DNA of 7,370 nucleotides. It comes from an uncultured Collinsella sp. Its GTDB lineage: Bacteria > Actinomycetota > Coriobacteriia > Coriobacteriales > Coriobacteriaceae. The DNA lies in the NCBI GenBank assembly GCA_937969105.1, contig CALBUZ010000081.1, positions 1 through 7,370 of the forward strand. The letters are read 5' to 3'. Position 1 is the first letter of the stretch. Each line of letters begins with the position of its first letter. The position numbers were made by a program, and so were the translations under genes. Shown piece after piece: positions 1 to 5,761 of this stretch. The notes under the pieces were generated by a model that did not search any database, was not told where the DNA came from, and was given only the letters and a program-made list of their open reading frames with translations.

Positions 1-282
1 GAGCCCGGCGTCCCGGTCTTCCTGTTCATGGGCGAGGACGAGAACCGCAAGCTCGACGAGCGCGTCCGCGCCTTCCTGACCCGCGGCGTGACCGGCGACA
101 CCGACATCAACATCATCGACACCGCCGAGTTCGCGATCCCCGGCCTTGACGACGAGTTCCGCGTCATCGTCTCCCCGTGGATTCTGACGGTGCTCGTGAC
201 CGACCGCCTGGCTCGCTACTACGAGACGGTCACCAAGCACAACCTCAAGTATCGTCGCTACTATCACCAGTTCGACTACTAA
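1..282 (+). CDS. SIS-domain sugar-phosphate deglycase/isomerase, FrlB-like, C-terminal part
   Basis: Only the last 93 residues are in the window; the reading frame is open from base 1 to the TAA at 280-282. The visible part begins EPGVPVFLFMGEDENR and ends RRYYHQFDY. This matches, from memory, the C-terminus of E. coli FrlB (EPGVPFLFLLGNDESR near the start of the same segment, RRYYGGLVEY at the end), the fructoselysine-6-phosphate deglycase. Enzymes of this family are cytoplasmic and split 6-phosphorylated Amadori compounds into glucose-6-phosphate and an amino acid; related members act on other amino-sugar phosphates. The catalytic Glu/His region lies upstream of the window, so substrate cannot be judged. 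It is followed after 46 nt by the PTS EIIA gene, so it is probably co-transcribed with the PTS that supplies its substrate. The family call is solid; the exact substrate is inference. Confidence 0.85.
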   Translation, partial: EPGVPVFLFMGEDENRKLDERVRAFLTRGVTGDTDINIIDTAEFAIPGLDDEFRVIVSPWILTVLVTDRLARYYETVTKHNLKYRRYYHQFDY

Positions 283-328
283 AGAAAACGGGTGCGGGAA
301 CGTGCCGGGCTATTGAGAGGAACACAGA

Positions 329-748
329 ATGAGACAGTACATCATCGCCAGCCATGCGCACTTCGCCACCGGCATCAAGGAGAGCGTCGAGCTGCTCTCG
401 GGCGCTCGCGACAACGTCCACGATCTTTCGATGTTCGTCGATGGCCGCATGGACGTGGCCGAGGAGGCCCAAAAACTGCTGGCAGGCATGTCTGCCGACG
501 ATGATGTCGTTGTCTGCACCGACCTCTTTGGCGGTAGCGTTAACAACGAGTTCACCAAGATCGTCCAGACGCGTCCCCGCACGTACCTCGTTACCAACAT
601 GAACCTTCCTCTGCTCATCCAGCTGCTGTTCTCTGACGAGTCGGCGCCGGTTGAGGAGACGATTCGCGCCATCGTCGCTGCGGACGATACGCGCGTGAAG
701 TTTGTCAACGATCTTTTGGTCGATGACGAGGAGGAGGAAGAGTTCTAA
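329..748 (+). CDS. PTS mannose/sorbose-family EIIA component
   Basis: This 139-residue cytoplasmic protein passes phosphate from HPr to EIIB. The N-terminus MRQYIIASHAHFATG fits the family pattern IxxTHGxFAxG, which makes His9 the likely phosphorylated residue (His10 in E. coli ManX). TDLFGGSVNN at residues 64-73 matches the conserved DLFGGSP-type loop, and TNMNLPLLIQLL at 89-100 matches the following helix. Length fits a free EIIA domain rather than a fused EIIAB like ManX. The ATG at 329 has GAGAGG (315-320) 8 nt upstream. The C-terminus ends in a run of Asp and Glu (VDDEEEEEF), longer than I expect for the family. It is 57 nt upstream of EIIB, in the same operon as the preceding SIS enzyme. 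It is the only EIIA in the window, so it may also serve the second EIIC-EIID pair. Confidence 0.93.
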   Translation: MRQYIIASHAHFATGIKESVELLSGARDNVHDLSMFVDGRMDVAEEAQKLLAGMSADDDVVVCTDLFGGSVNNEFTKIVQTRPRTYLVTNMNLPLLIQLLFSDESAPVEETIRAIVAADDTRVKFVNDLLVDDEEEEEF

Positions 749-805
749 TCCGCAGCACCTACTGACACGCCGTATGACGGCACAAGACCTTTGGGGGGTC
801 ACATT

Positions 806-1288
806 ATGATTCAGCTACTTCGCGTTGACCATCGCCTGCTTCATGGCCAGGTCGCAGTTTCCTGGGTTCAGGGCCTTGGCTCCAACTGCATCTTCTGCGT
901 GGGCGATAAGGTCGCTAACGACCCGGTGTGGAAGACGACGCTCAAGATGGGCAAGCCTGCCGGCTGCAAGCTCGTCATCAAAGATATGGAGCATGCAATC
1001 GAAGCTATCAACTCGGGCGTGACCGACAAGTACAAGATGATCATCTGCGTCGCCACTATCGCTGAGGCAAAGCAGCTTGTTGAGGGCTGCCCGCAGATCA
1101 AGTCGGTCAACCTGGGCAACACCAAGCCCAAGGACGAGAAGCGTCCCGACGCTCGTCAGGTCTCTCGTCAGATCTTCCTGACCGCGGCCGAGGAAGCCGA
1201 TGTGCGCGAGATGCTGGATCGTGGCGTTGAGGTCGAGATTCGACCCCTGGCCGATGACCCCAAGGTCGACTGCGCCAGCGTGCTCTAG
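806..1288 (+). CDS. PTS mannose/sorbose-family EIIB component
   Basis: This 160-residue cytoplasmic protein takes phosphate from EIIA and transfers it to the sugar during transport through EIIC/EIID. The N-terminus MIQLLRVDHRLLHGQVAVSW carries the family signature R-[IV]-D-x-R-L-x-H-G-Q-V; His13 is the predicted phosphorylated residue. VNLGNTKPKDEKR at residues 101-113 corresponds to the conserved N[IL]G loop near the active site, and the C-terminal part (VEVEIRPLADDP) matches the family's last strand. I chose ATG 806 because it puts the signature at the usual distance from the start and has a G-run (793-798) 7 nt upstream; a TTG at 791 in the same frame would lie on that ribosome-binding site. 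Spacing is 57 nt from EIIA and 58 nt to EIIC, so all belong to one operon. It is the only EIIB in the window. Confidence 0.93.
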   Translation: MIQLLRVDHRLLHGQVAVSWVQGLGSNCIFCVGDKVANDPVWKTTLKMGKPAGCKLVIKDMEHAIEAINSGVTDKYKMIICVATIAEAKQLVEGCPQIKSVNLGNTKPKDEKRPDARQVSRQIFLTAAEEADVREMLDRGVEVEIRPLADDPKVDCASVL

Positions 1289-1299
1289 GCGTTCAATTT

Positions 1300-1319
1300 C
1301 GAAGAGTCTGAGCTCTTCG
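1300..1319 (+). other. Intercistronic stem-loop between EIIB and EIIC
   Basis: CGAAGAG (1300-1306) pairs perfectly with CTCTTCG (1313-1319) across a 6-nt loop, giving a 7-bp hairpin in the 58-nt gap. No T-run follows, so it is not an intrinsic terminator. In polycistronic PTS mRNAs such hairpins can set processing or segmental stability, but here that is only a possibility. Confidence 0.4.
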
Positions 1320-1346
1320 TAGTGTCCTATATGGAAAGGGGGATGT

Positions 1347-2120
1347 ATGCTTACCCAAGCAATCCTCATCGGACTTATCGCCGCATTTGGTAAGTTCGAC
1401 TGCCAGCTCGGTACGCTCTACGCGTTCCGCCCCATCGTCCTGTGCCCGCTCGTGGGCCTGGTGCTGGGGGACCTGCAGTCCGGCCTCGCGATCGGTGCGA
1501 GTCTGGAGCTGCTGTTCATGGGCTCGATCTCCATCGGCGCCTACGTGCCGCCTGATGAGACGATCGGCGGCGTGCTCGCCTGCGCCTTCGCTATCCAGCT
1601 GGGCCAGAGCACCGAGGCAGCCATCGCGCTTGCCATGCCCATCGCCACGCTGTGCCTTGCCATCAAGAACATCCTTAACGCCGCCCTGCCGATCCTGGTC
1701 GACCGCGCTGATGTCTACTCCGGCCAGGGCAACCTTAAGGGTGTCTATGCGATGCACTTCCTGATCGGTTTGACCGGTATCATCATGGCGTTCCTGCTGT
1801 GCTCGCTGTCGTTCTATCTGGGTGCTGACGCCATCCAGGGCCTGCTCGACTTCATCCCGCCCTTTGTCCTTGCTGGCTTTGGCGTTGCCGCCAACTTCCT
1901 GCCTGCCATGGGCTTCGCCATGCTCGGCCGCCTGGTGCTCACCAAGCAGCTCGTGCCCTTCTACTTCCTGGGCTTCCTGCTGTGCTCCTACGCCAACGTG
2001 CCCGTCCTGGGCGTCGCCCTGATCGCCATCATCATCGGCATCGACAAGTTCGACCTGCTCGGCCTGGGCGGAGCCCAGCCCCAGCTCTCCGCGGAAGGGG
2101 ATGAGGACGATGACTTCTAG
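1347..2120 (+). CDS. PTS mannose/sorbose-family EIIC component, copy 1
   Basis: Integral membrane permease subunit of 257 residues that, with EIID, forms the sugar channel. QLGTLYAFRPIVLCPLVG (residues 20-37), LGDLQSGLAIGASLELLF (40-57) and SIGAYVPPDETIGG (62-75) are the classic conserved stretches of the mannose/sorbose EIIC family; hydrophobic segments recur to about residue 232. The protein ends in an acidic tail (AEGDEDDDF). The ATG at 1347 has AAAGGGGG (1335-1342) just upstream; the out-of-frame ATG at 1343 is not used. The gene overlaps EIID, so the pair is probably translationally coupled. Compared with the second EIIC at 4140, both are 257 residues with about 50 substitutions and no gaps. 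Most differences lie at residues 101-184 and none lie after 184, where the DNA is identical. The divergent middle may set substrate preference. Confidence 0.94.
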   Translation: MLTQAILIGLIAAFGKFDCQLGTLYAFRPIVLCPLVGLVLGDLQSGLAIGASLELLFMGSISIGAYVPPDETIGGVLACAFAIQLGQSTEAAIALAMPIATLCLAIKNILNAALPILVDRADVYSGQGNLKGVYAMHFLIGLTGIIMAFLLCSLSFYLGADAIQGLLDFIPPFVLAGFGVAANFLPAMGFAMLGRLVLTKQLVPFYFLGFLLCSYANVPVLGVALIAIIIGIDKFDLLGLGGAQPQLSAEGDEDDDF

Positions 2121-2933
2121 TCCCGAGAACAAGATCACGCGCTCCGACCTCGTCAAGAGCGCCGTCAACGTCGGCGCCCTGGGCATGGAGTTCTCCTGGA
2201 CCTACTACAAGCAGATGAACATCGCCTTCTGCCTGATGGTCGCCAACATGCTCAAGAAGATCTACGCCGGCCGCCCCGACGACTACGCCGCGGCCCTGCA
2301 CCGCCACTGCGCGTTCTTCAACATCACCGTCCAGTTCGCCCCGTTCGTCGGCGGCATCGCGATGGCCATGGAGGAGAAGGTCGCCCGCGGCGAGATCGAG
2401 CCCGAGAGCGTCAACGACGTCAAGGCCGCCCTCATGGGCCCGCTGTCCGGCATCGGCGACTCCATCTTCCTGTCGACGCTGCGCGTGGTCGCCGCCGCGG
2501 TGGGCATCAGCCTGTGCCAGGCCGGCAACCCCTTCGGCCCCATCGCCTTCCTGCTCATCTACAACGTCCCCGGCTTCGCGCTGCGCATCTGGGGCGCCGT
2601 CAAGGGCTACGAGCTGGGCGTGGGCTTCCTGGACGAGGCCCAGAGGACCGGCCTCATGCAGAAGATCATGACCTGCGTGGGAATCGTGGGCGTCATGGTC
2701 GTGGGCGCCATGTGCAAGGACATGTTCTGGGCCAGCATCCCGGTGGCCATCGGCTCGGGCGACGACGCCCAGACCCTCCAGGACATCCTGGACGGCATCA
2801 TGCCCGGCATGCTCGGCATGATTGCCTTCTGGCTGTACTACTGGCTGCTGTCCAAGAAGATCAACCCCATGGTGCTGATCGTGGCCACCATGGTCGTGGG
2901 CATCATCGGCGCGTTCTTCGGCGTGCTGGCGTA
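1897..2933 (+). repeat. Long perfect direct repeat, copy 1 (EIIC 3' end plus EIID)
   Basis: Bases 1897-2933 match 4690-5726 without a mismatch by eye, 1,037 bp at a fixed offset of 2,793. The match starts in codon 184 of EIIC (TTC here, ATC in the other copy) and stops at the third base of the EIID stop codon (TAG here, TAA in the other). The sequences after the stop codons are unrelated. Synonymous sites are identical throughout, so the cause is recent duplication or gene conversion, not protein-level selection. Confidence 0.95.
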
Positions 2934-2934
2934 G
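2110..2934 (+). CDS. PTS mannose/sorbose-family EIID component, copy 1
   Basis: Second membrane subunit of the mannose-family permease, 274 residues from ATG 2110, partner of EIIC. Family hallmarks are a hydrophilic N-terminus (KITRSDLVKS), FSWTYYKQMNIAFCLMVA corresponding to the conserved 'W..ER' helix, HCAFFNITVQFAPFVGGIAM followed by AMEE, and the signature KAALMGPLSGIGDSIFLSTL. The C-terminal region has several hydrophobic segments, with two at the extreme end (about residues 229-274). ATG 2110 is preferred because AAGGGG (2095-2100) lies 9 nt upstream; the in-frame ATG 2101 directly abuts that G-run and would add three residues. The start lies inside the end of EIIC. The protein is identical to the EIID at 4903. 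Codons are strongly C- or G-ending, suggesting high expression. Confidence 0.94.
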   Translation: MTSSPENKITRSDLVKSAVNVGALGMEFSWTYYKQMNIAFCLMVANMLKKIYAGRPDDYAAALHRHCAFFNITVQFAPFVGGIAMAMEEKVARGEIEPESVNDVKAALMGPLSGIGDSIFLSTLRVVAAAVGISLCQAGNPFGPIAFLLIYNVPGFALRIWGAVKGYELGVGFLDEAQRTGLMQKIMTCVGIVGVMVVGAMCKDMFWASIPVAIGSGDDAQTLQDILDGIMPGMLGMIAFWLYYWLLSKKINPMVLIVATMVVGIIGAFFGVLA

Positions 2935-2963
2935 GTTCCTGCGTTTTATTCTGCCCCCAAGGG

Positions 2964-2994
2964 AAACGGCGACCCGTTGCGGTCGCCGTTTTTT
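2964..2994 (+). terminator. Intrinsic terminator after EIID copy 1
   Basis: AAACGGCGACC (2964-2974) pairs perfectly with GGTCGCCGTTT (2981-2991) over a 6-nt loop, giving an 11-bp stem running into six T (2989-2994). It sits 30 nt after the EIID stop and marks the end of the SIS-EIIA-EIIB-EIIC-EIID transcript, with read-through needed for the gene that follows. Confidence 0.93.
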
Positions 2995-3022
2995 ATTACC
3001 GAAAGTTAGCTGGAGGTGCTTC

Positions 3023-3913
3023 GTGATTCGATCTGACAATCCACCCGATAATGGCGTGAGCGGGGCGATGTATCTATTTGGCACGGCGCTCTTGTGGAGT
3101 TTTATCGGCATCCTCGTTCGCGCCAATTCGCAGTCAGCTCTTTTGATCGGTGCCGTTACGGCAATATTTATGGCGCTCTTTATCCTGCTCGTCGGTAGGC
3201 CCGTCCTCCGCGTCAGCCGTCTTATTGTCCTTGTGGCCGTCTGCAACTTCGTGACGGGCACCACGTTTAACTTTGCCAACCAGCTCACGACGGTCGGCAA
3301 CGCGATCGTTCTGCAGTACACCTCGATGATTTTTGTTATCGTGTATCAGTCGCTCGCAACTCGCACGTTGCCCTCGCCTGCGAAGATTGCCTCCGTGTTG
3401 GTTGCTTTTACGGGTATGGGACTTTTCTTTTTAGGCGATTTGAGCGCCGAGGGCATGCTCGGCAACCTGCTTGCCGTCATTTCGGGAGCCACCTTTGGGC
3501 TGTGTTTCTTTTTAAACTCTCGCCCCGATGCGTCGCCCATGGTGTCCTCGCTCATCTCCTGCGGTATCTCGATGCTGCCGATCGTCTATTTTGCTGGCGC
3601 CCTAGACTCCGTAAAACCCTTTGAGTGGGGGCTTATGCTGGTGCATGGCCTTTTTTGCAGCGGCCTTGCGAGTGTGCTGTATGCCAAGGGGATTGCGCGC
3701 ACTAACGCGTTTGCGGCCAACTTGGTTTGCATGAGCGAGGTCGTGCTCGCTCCCTGCTGGTCGGCGCTTCTCTTTGGCGAGGTCTTTCGCTGGAACGAGT
3801 TTTTGGGCGCGGCGATAATCGTTTTGGTGATTGTAGGCAACTTGGCATACGATGCCTTTGGCGATGGCTTTCTGGTGGCGCTTGTCCGCCATCGAAACAA
3901 AGAGCGCGCCTGA
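3023..3913 (+). CDS. DMT/EamA-family transporter
   Basis: A 296-residue hydrophobic protein with about ten membrane segments arranged as two EamA repeats, roughly residues 16-139 and 147-273. The first repeat ends with NAIVLQYTSMIFVIVYQSLA and a GMGLFFLGD helix; the second with SEVVLAPCWSALLFGE then an LGAAIIVLVIVGN helix, the usual EamA pattern in which a Pro-containing helix leads to a Glu before the last segment. Characterised relatives such as RhtA and YdeD export amino acids or metabolites, while other DMT members import. The start is GTG 3023 with GGAGG (3012-3016) 6 nt upstream. It lies 28 nt after the terminator of the PTS operon, with no room for a complete ordinary promoter in between. 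Codons are richer in T-ending forms than the PTS genes, so expression is probably lower. Exporting the amino acid released by the SIS deglycase is a guess from context. Confidence 0.85.
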   Translation: MIRSDNPPDNGVSGAMYLFGTALLWSFIGILVRANSQSALLIGAVTAIFMALFILLVGRPVLRVSRLIVLVAVCNFVTGTTFNFANQLTTVGNAIVLQYTSMIFVIVYQSLATRTLPSPAKIASVLVAFTGMGLFFLGDLSAEGMLGNLLAVISGATFGLCFFLNSRPDASPMVSSLISCGISMLPIVYFAGALDSVKPFEWGLMLVHGLFCSGLASVLYAKGIARTNAFAANLVCMSEVVLAPCWSALLFGEVFRWNEFLGAAIIVLVIVGNLAYDAFGDGFLVALVRHRNKERA

Positions 3914-3957
3914 TGGGATACGTCTGCCGTTTACGGTAAAAAACACCCCGCTGAGCG

Positions 3958-4003
3958 AGTGGTATTAAATAGTAAGAACCTGCATATCTATAATTGGTAT
4001 CAA
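3958..4003 (+). promoter_or_regulatory. Promoter with two GGTAT operator-like sites, upstream of EIIC copy 2
   Basis: A perfect -10 box TATAAT at 3989-3994 is flanked by AGTGGTATTAAA (3958-3969) over the -35 region and TTGGTATCAA (3994-4003) at the expected transcription start. There is no good TTGACA at 17 nt spacing; the -35 position reads as A/T-rich sequence. The same elements recur at 7110-7153 with identical spacing (GGTAT to GGTAT 35 nt, 30 nt from GTGG to TATAAT). The TTGGTAT half-site resembles operators of GntR/HutC-family regulators such as Bacillus NagR (ATTGGTATAGA), a resemblance only. The promoter is well supported; the regulator is inferred and not in the window. Confidence 0.75.
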
Positions 4004-4010
4004 ATCATTT

Positions 4011-4045
4011 GTGCCTGGCATAGGTGTTAACAGCACACCAGGTAC
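4011..4045 (+). promoter_or_regulatory. Stem-loop in the 5' leader of the EIIC2-EIID2 transcript
   Basis: GTGCCT (4011-4016) pairs with AGGTAC (4040-4045), one pair being G-T, and GGTGT (4023-4027) pairs with ACACC (4035-4039), giving a bulged hairpin. An alternative is an 8-bp stem GTGCCTGG/CCAGGTAC with a 19-nt loop. It begins about 10 nt after the expected transcription start. No T-run follows, so it is more likely a 5' stability or protein-binding element than an attenuator. The leader up to the ATG is about 140 nt long and I recognise no known riboswitch class in it. Confidence 0.45.
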
Positions 4046-4074
4046 GCTTCGGGCCGTGTGGTCGAGTTTCCGGA

Positions 4075-4084
4075 TTGATATCAA
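4075..4084. promoter_or_regulatory. TTGATATCAA palindrome, possible auxiliary operator
   Basis: A perfect 10-bp palindrome in the leader of EIIC copy 2. It differs by one base from TTGGTATCAA at 3994-4003, which overlaps the transcription start 81 bp upstream. The likeness suggests a second binding site for the same regulator, but a 10-bp palindrome can occur by chance. Confidence 0.35.
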
Positions 4085-4139
4085 CAGCGCGCGCGACGGT
4101 GACCGGCTATGACTCGAGATTTCCTATTTTGGAGGAACC

Positions 4140-4913
4140 ATGCTTACCCAAGCAATCCTCGTCGGCTTAGTCGGAGCGTTTGGAGGCCTCGACTACCAGC
4201 TCGGCACCCTCTACGCGTTCCGCCCCATCGTCCTGTGCCCGCTCGTGGGCCTGGTGCTGGGGGACCTGCAGACTGGTCTTGCCGTCGGCGCCAGCCTGGA
4301 GCTGCTGTTCATGGGTTCGGTTTCCATCGGCGCCTACGTGCCGCCTAACGAAACGATCGGCGGCGTGCTCGCCTGCGCGTTTGCCATTCAGCTCGGTCAG
4401 GGTACCGAGACGGCCATCGCGCTCGCCATGCCCATCGCTGTCCTTTCGCTGACGATCGGCAACATTACTAGTGCCTTGTTCACCGTGTTTGTCGATATGG
4501 CAGACAGGTTCGCCCTCAAGGGAAACCTTAAAGGCATTTACGCCGTTCATTGGGGCATGGGTCTTTGGGGCTGCCTTGAGTATTTCCTGCTGTGCGGCGG
4601 CGCCTTCTATCTGGGCTCCGATGCCATCCAGGGCCTGCTCGACTTCGTCCCGTCCTTCATCATTGATGGTTGCGGCGTTGCCGCCAACATCCTGCCTGCC
4701 ATGGGCTTCGCCATGCTCGGCCGCCTGGTGCTCACCAAGCAGCTCGTGCCCTTCTACTTCCTGGGCTTCCTGCTGTGCTCCTACGCCAACGTGCCCGTCC
4801 TGGGCGTCGCCCTGATCGCCATCATCATCGGCATCGACAAGTTCGACCTGCTCGGCCTGGGCGGAGCCCAGCCCCAGCTCTCCGCGGAAGGGGATGAGGA
4901 CGATGACTTCTAG
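4140..4913 (+). CDS. PTS mannose/sorbose-family EIIC component, copy 2
   Basis: Second 257-residue EIIC membrane subunit, in a cassette with EIID but without EIIA or EIIB. The conserved family stretches are all present: GGLDYQLGTLYAFRPIV (residues 15-31), LGDLQTGLAVGASLELLF (40-57) and SIGAYVPPNETIGG (62-75). It is about 80% identical to the copy at 1347, but residues 101-184 differ in about 37 places, many non-conservative (for example W138, W143 and E147 here against F, T and M in copy 1). Residues 185-257 are identical in protein and DNA, including the acidic tail. The ATG at 4140 follows GGAGGA (4131-4136). It is the first gene after the promoter at 3958-4003. It must take phosphate from an EIIB encoded elsewhere, perhaps the one at 806 or one in the operon beginning at 7204. 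Confidence 0.94.
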   Translation: MLTQAILVGLVGAFGGLDYQLGTLYAFRPIVLCPLVGLVLGDLQTGLAVGASLELLFMGSVSIGAYVPPNETIGGVLACAFAIQLGQGTETAIALAMPIAVLSLTIGNITSALFTVFVDMADRFALKGNLKGIYAVHWGMGLWGCLEYFLLCGGAFYLGSDAIQGLLDFVPSFIIDGCGVAANILPAMGFAMLGRLVLTKQLVPFYFLGFLLCSYANVPVLGVALIAIIIGIDKFDLLGLGGAQPQLSAEGDEDDDF

Positions 4914-5726
4914 TCCCGAGAACAAGATCACGCGCTCCGACCTCGTCAAGAGCGCCGTCAACGTCGGCGCCCTGGGCATGGAGTTCTCCTGGACCTACTA
5001 CAAGCAGATGAACATCGCCTTCTGCCTGATGGTCGCCAACATGCTCAAGAAGATCTACGCCGGCCGCCCCGACGACTACGCCGCGGCCCTGCACCGCCAC
5101 TGCGCGTTCTTCAACATCACCGTCCAGTTCGCCCCGTTCGTCGGCGGCATCGCGATGGCCATGGAGGAGAAGGTCGCCCGCGGCGAGATCGAGCCCGAGA
5201 GCGTCAACGACGTCAAGGCCGCCCTCATGGGCCCGCTGTCCGGCATCGGCGACTCCATCTTCCTGTCGACGCTGCGCGTGGTCGCCGCCGCGGTGGGCAT
5301 CAGCCTGTGCCAGGCCGGCAACCCCTTCGGCCCCATCGCCTTCCTGCTCATCTACAACGTCCCCGGCTTCGCGCTGCGCATCTGGGGCGCCGTCAAGGGC
5401 TACGAGCTGGGCGTGGGCTTCCTGGACGAGGCCCAGAGGACCGGCCTCATGCAGAAGATCATGACCTGCGTGGGAATCGTGGGCGTCATGGTCGTGGGCG
5501 CCATGTGCAAGGACATGTTCTGGGCCAGCATCCCGGTGGCCATCGGCTCGGGCGACGACGCCCAGACCCTCCAGGACATCCTGGACGGCATCATGCCCGG
5601 CATGCTCGGCATGATTGCCTTCTGGCTGTACTACTGGCTGCTGTCCAAGAAGATCAACCCCATGGTGCTGATCGTGGCCACCATGGTCGTGGGCATCATC
5701 GGCGCGTTCTTCGGCGTGCTGGCGTA
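4690..5726 (+). repeat. Long perfect direct repeat, copy 2 (EIIC 3' end plus EIID)
   Basis: Partner of 1897-2933, same orientation, 2,793 bp downstream. The left edge falls at the second base of EIIC codon 184 and the right edge inside the EIID stop codon. Upstream of the left edge the two EIIC genes are only partly similar; downstream of the right edge the sequences are unrelated, with different terminators and different following genes. Confidence 0.95.
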
Positions 5727-5727
5727 A
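4903..5727 (+). CDS. PTS mannose/sorbose-family EIID component, copy 2
   Basis: This protein is identical at all 274 residues to the EIID at 2110, and its DNA differs only in the third base of the stop codon (TAA here). It carries the same MGPLSGIGDSIF signature and membrane segments. As in copy 1, ATG 4903 is preferred to the in-frame ATG 4894 because the G-rich ribosome-binding site directly abuts 4894. It overlaps EIIC copy 2 by 11 nt, so the pair is probably translationally coupled. Since the EIID is the same for both permeases, any difference in substrate between the two would have to come from EIIC. Confidence 0.94.
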   Translation: MTSSPENKITRSDLVKSAVNVGALGMEFSWTYYKQMNIAFCLMVANMLKKIYAGRPDDYAAALHRHCAFFNITVQFAPFVGGIAMAMEEKVARGEIEPESVNDVKAALMGPLSGIGDSIFLSTLRVVAAAVGISLCQAGNPFGPIAFLLIYNVPGFALRIWGAVKGYELGVGFLDEAQRTGLMQKIMTCVGIVGVMVVGAMCKDMFWASIPVAIGSGDDAQTLQDILDGIMPGMLGMIAFWLYYWLLSKKINPMVLIVATMVVGIIGAFFGVLA

Positions 5728-5761
5728 GGGCCCGGCTGCATAGATTTTCGTTGCAACCTGG

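Noticed and set aside
791..805. TTG at 791 as start of EIIB
   Set aside because: It lies on the G-rich ribosome-binding site and would add five residues before the conserved N-terminus; ATG 806 fits the family better.
1331..1393. Small 20-codon open frame starting ATG at 1331 and overlapping the EIIC start
   Set aside because: Its start coincides with the ribosome-binding region of EIIC and has no ribosome-binding site of its own; the second EIIC copy has no equivalent.
1293..2186. 297-codon open frame on the - strand opposite EIIC, with a 270-codon counterpart at 4167-4979
   Set aside because: Shadow of the EIIC genes; its composition is dominated by Gln, Glu, Asp, His and Arg from reverse-complemented hydrophobic codons, and it is inconsistent with any known protein.
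2032..3321. Long open frame on the - strand (429 codons) opposite EIID, with a matching 360-codon frame at 4825-5907
   Set aside because: It is a by-product of the strongly C-ending codon use of EIID on the other strand. The predicted protein is a His/Asp/Ala/Gly-rich low-complexity chain with no family resemblance, and it runs across the terminator into unrelated sequence.
3914..3957. Terminator for the DMT gene around CCGTTTACGG and CCCCGCTGAGCGAG
   Set aside because: The possible stems are only 3-4 bp with tiny loops and no T-run; I cannot support a terminator here.
3955..4005. Sigma-54 promoter, because many mannose-family PTS operons are controlled by LevR-type sigma-54 activators
   Set aside because: The GG/GC elements at -24/-12 spacing are absent and a clear TATAAT box is present; the likely host group is also not known for sigma-54.
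4001..4139. Riboswitch in the leader of EIIC copy 2
   Set aside because: One bulged hairpin is visible, but I recognise no known riboswitch core and there is no terminator or clear sequestration of the ribosome-binding site.
1897..5726. Mobile element as the cause of the direct repeat
   Set aside because: There is no transposase, no terminal inverted repeats and no target-site duplication at the repeat edges; the edges fall inside codons of conserved genes, which favours homologous recombination.
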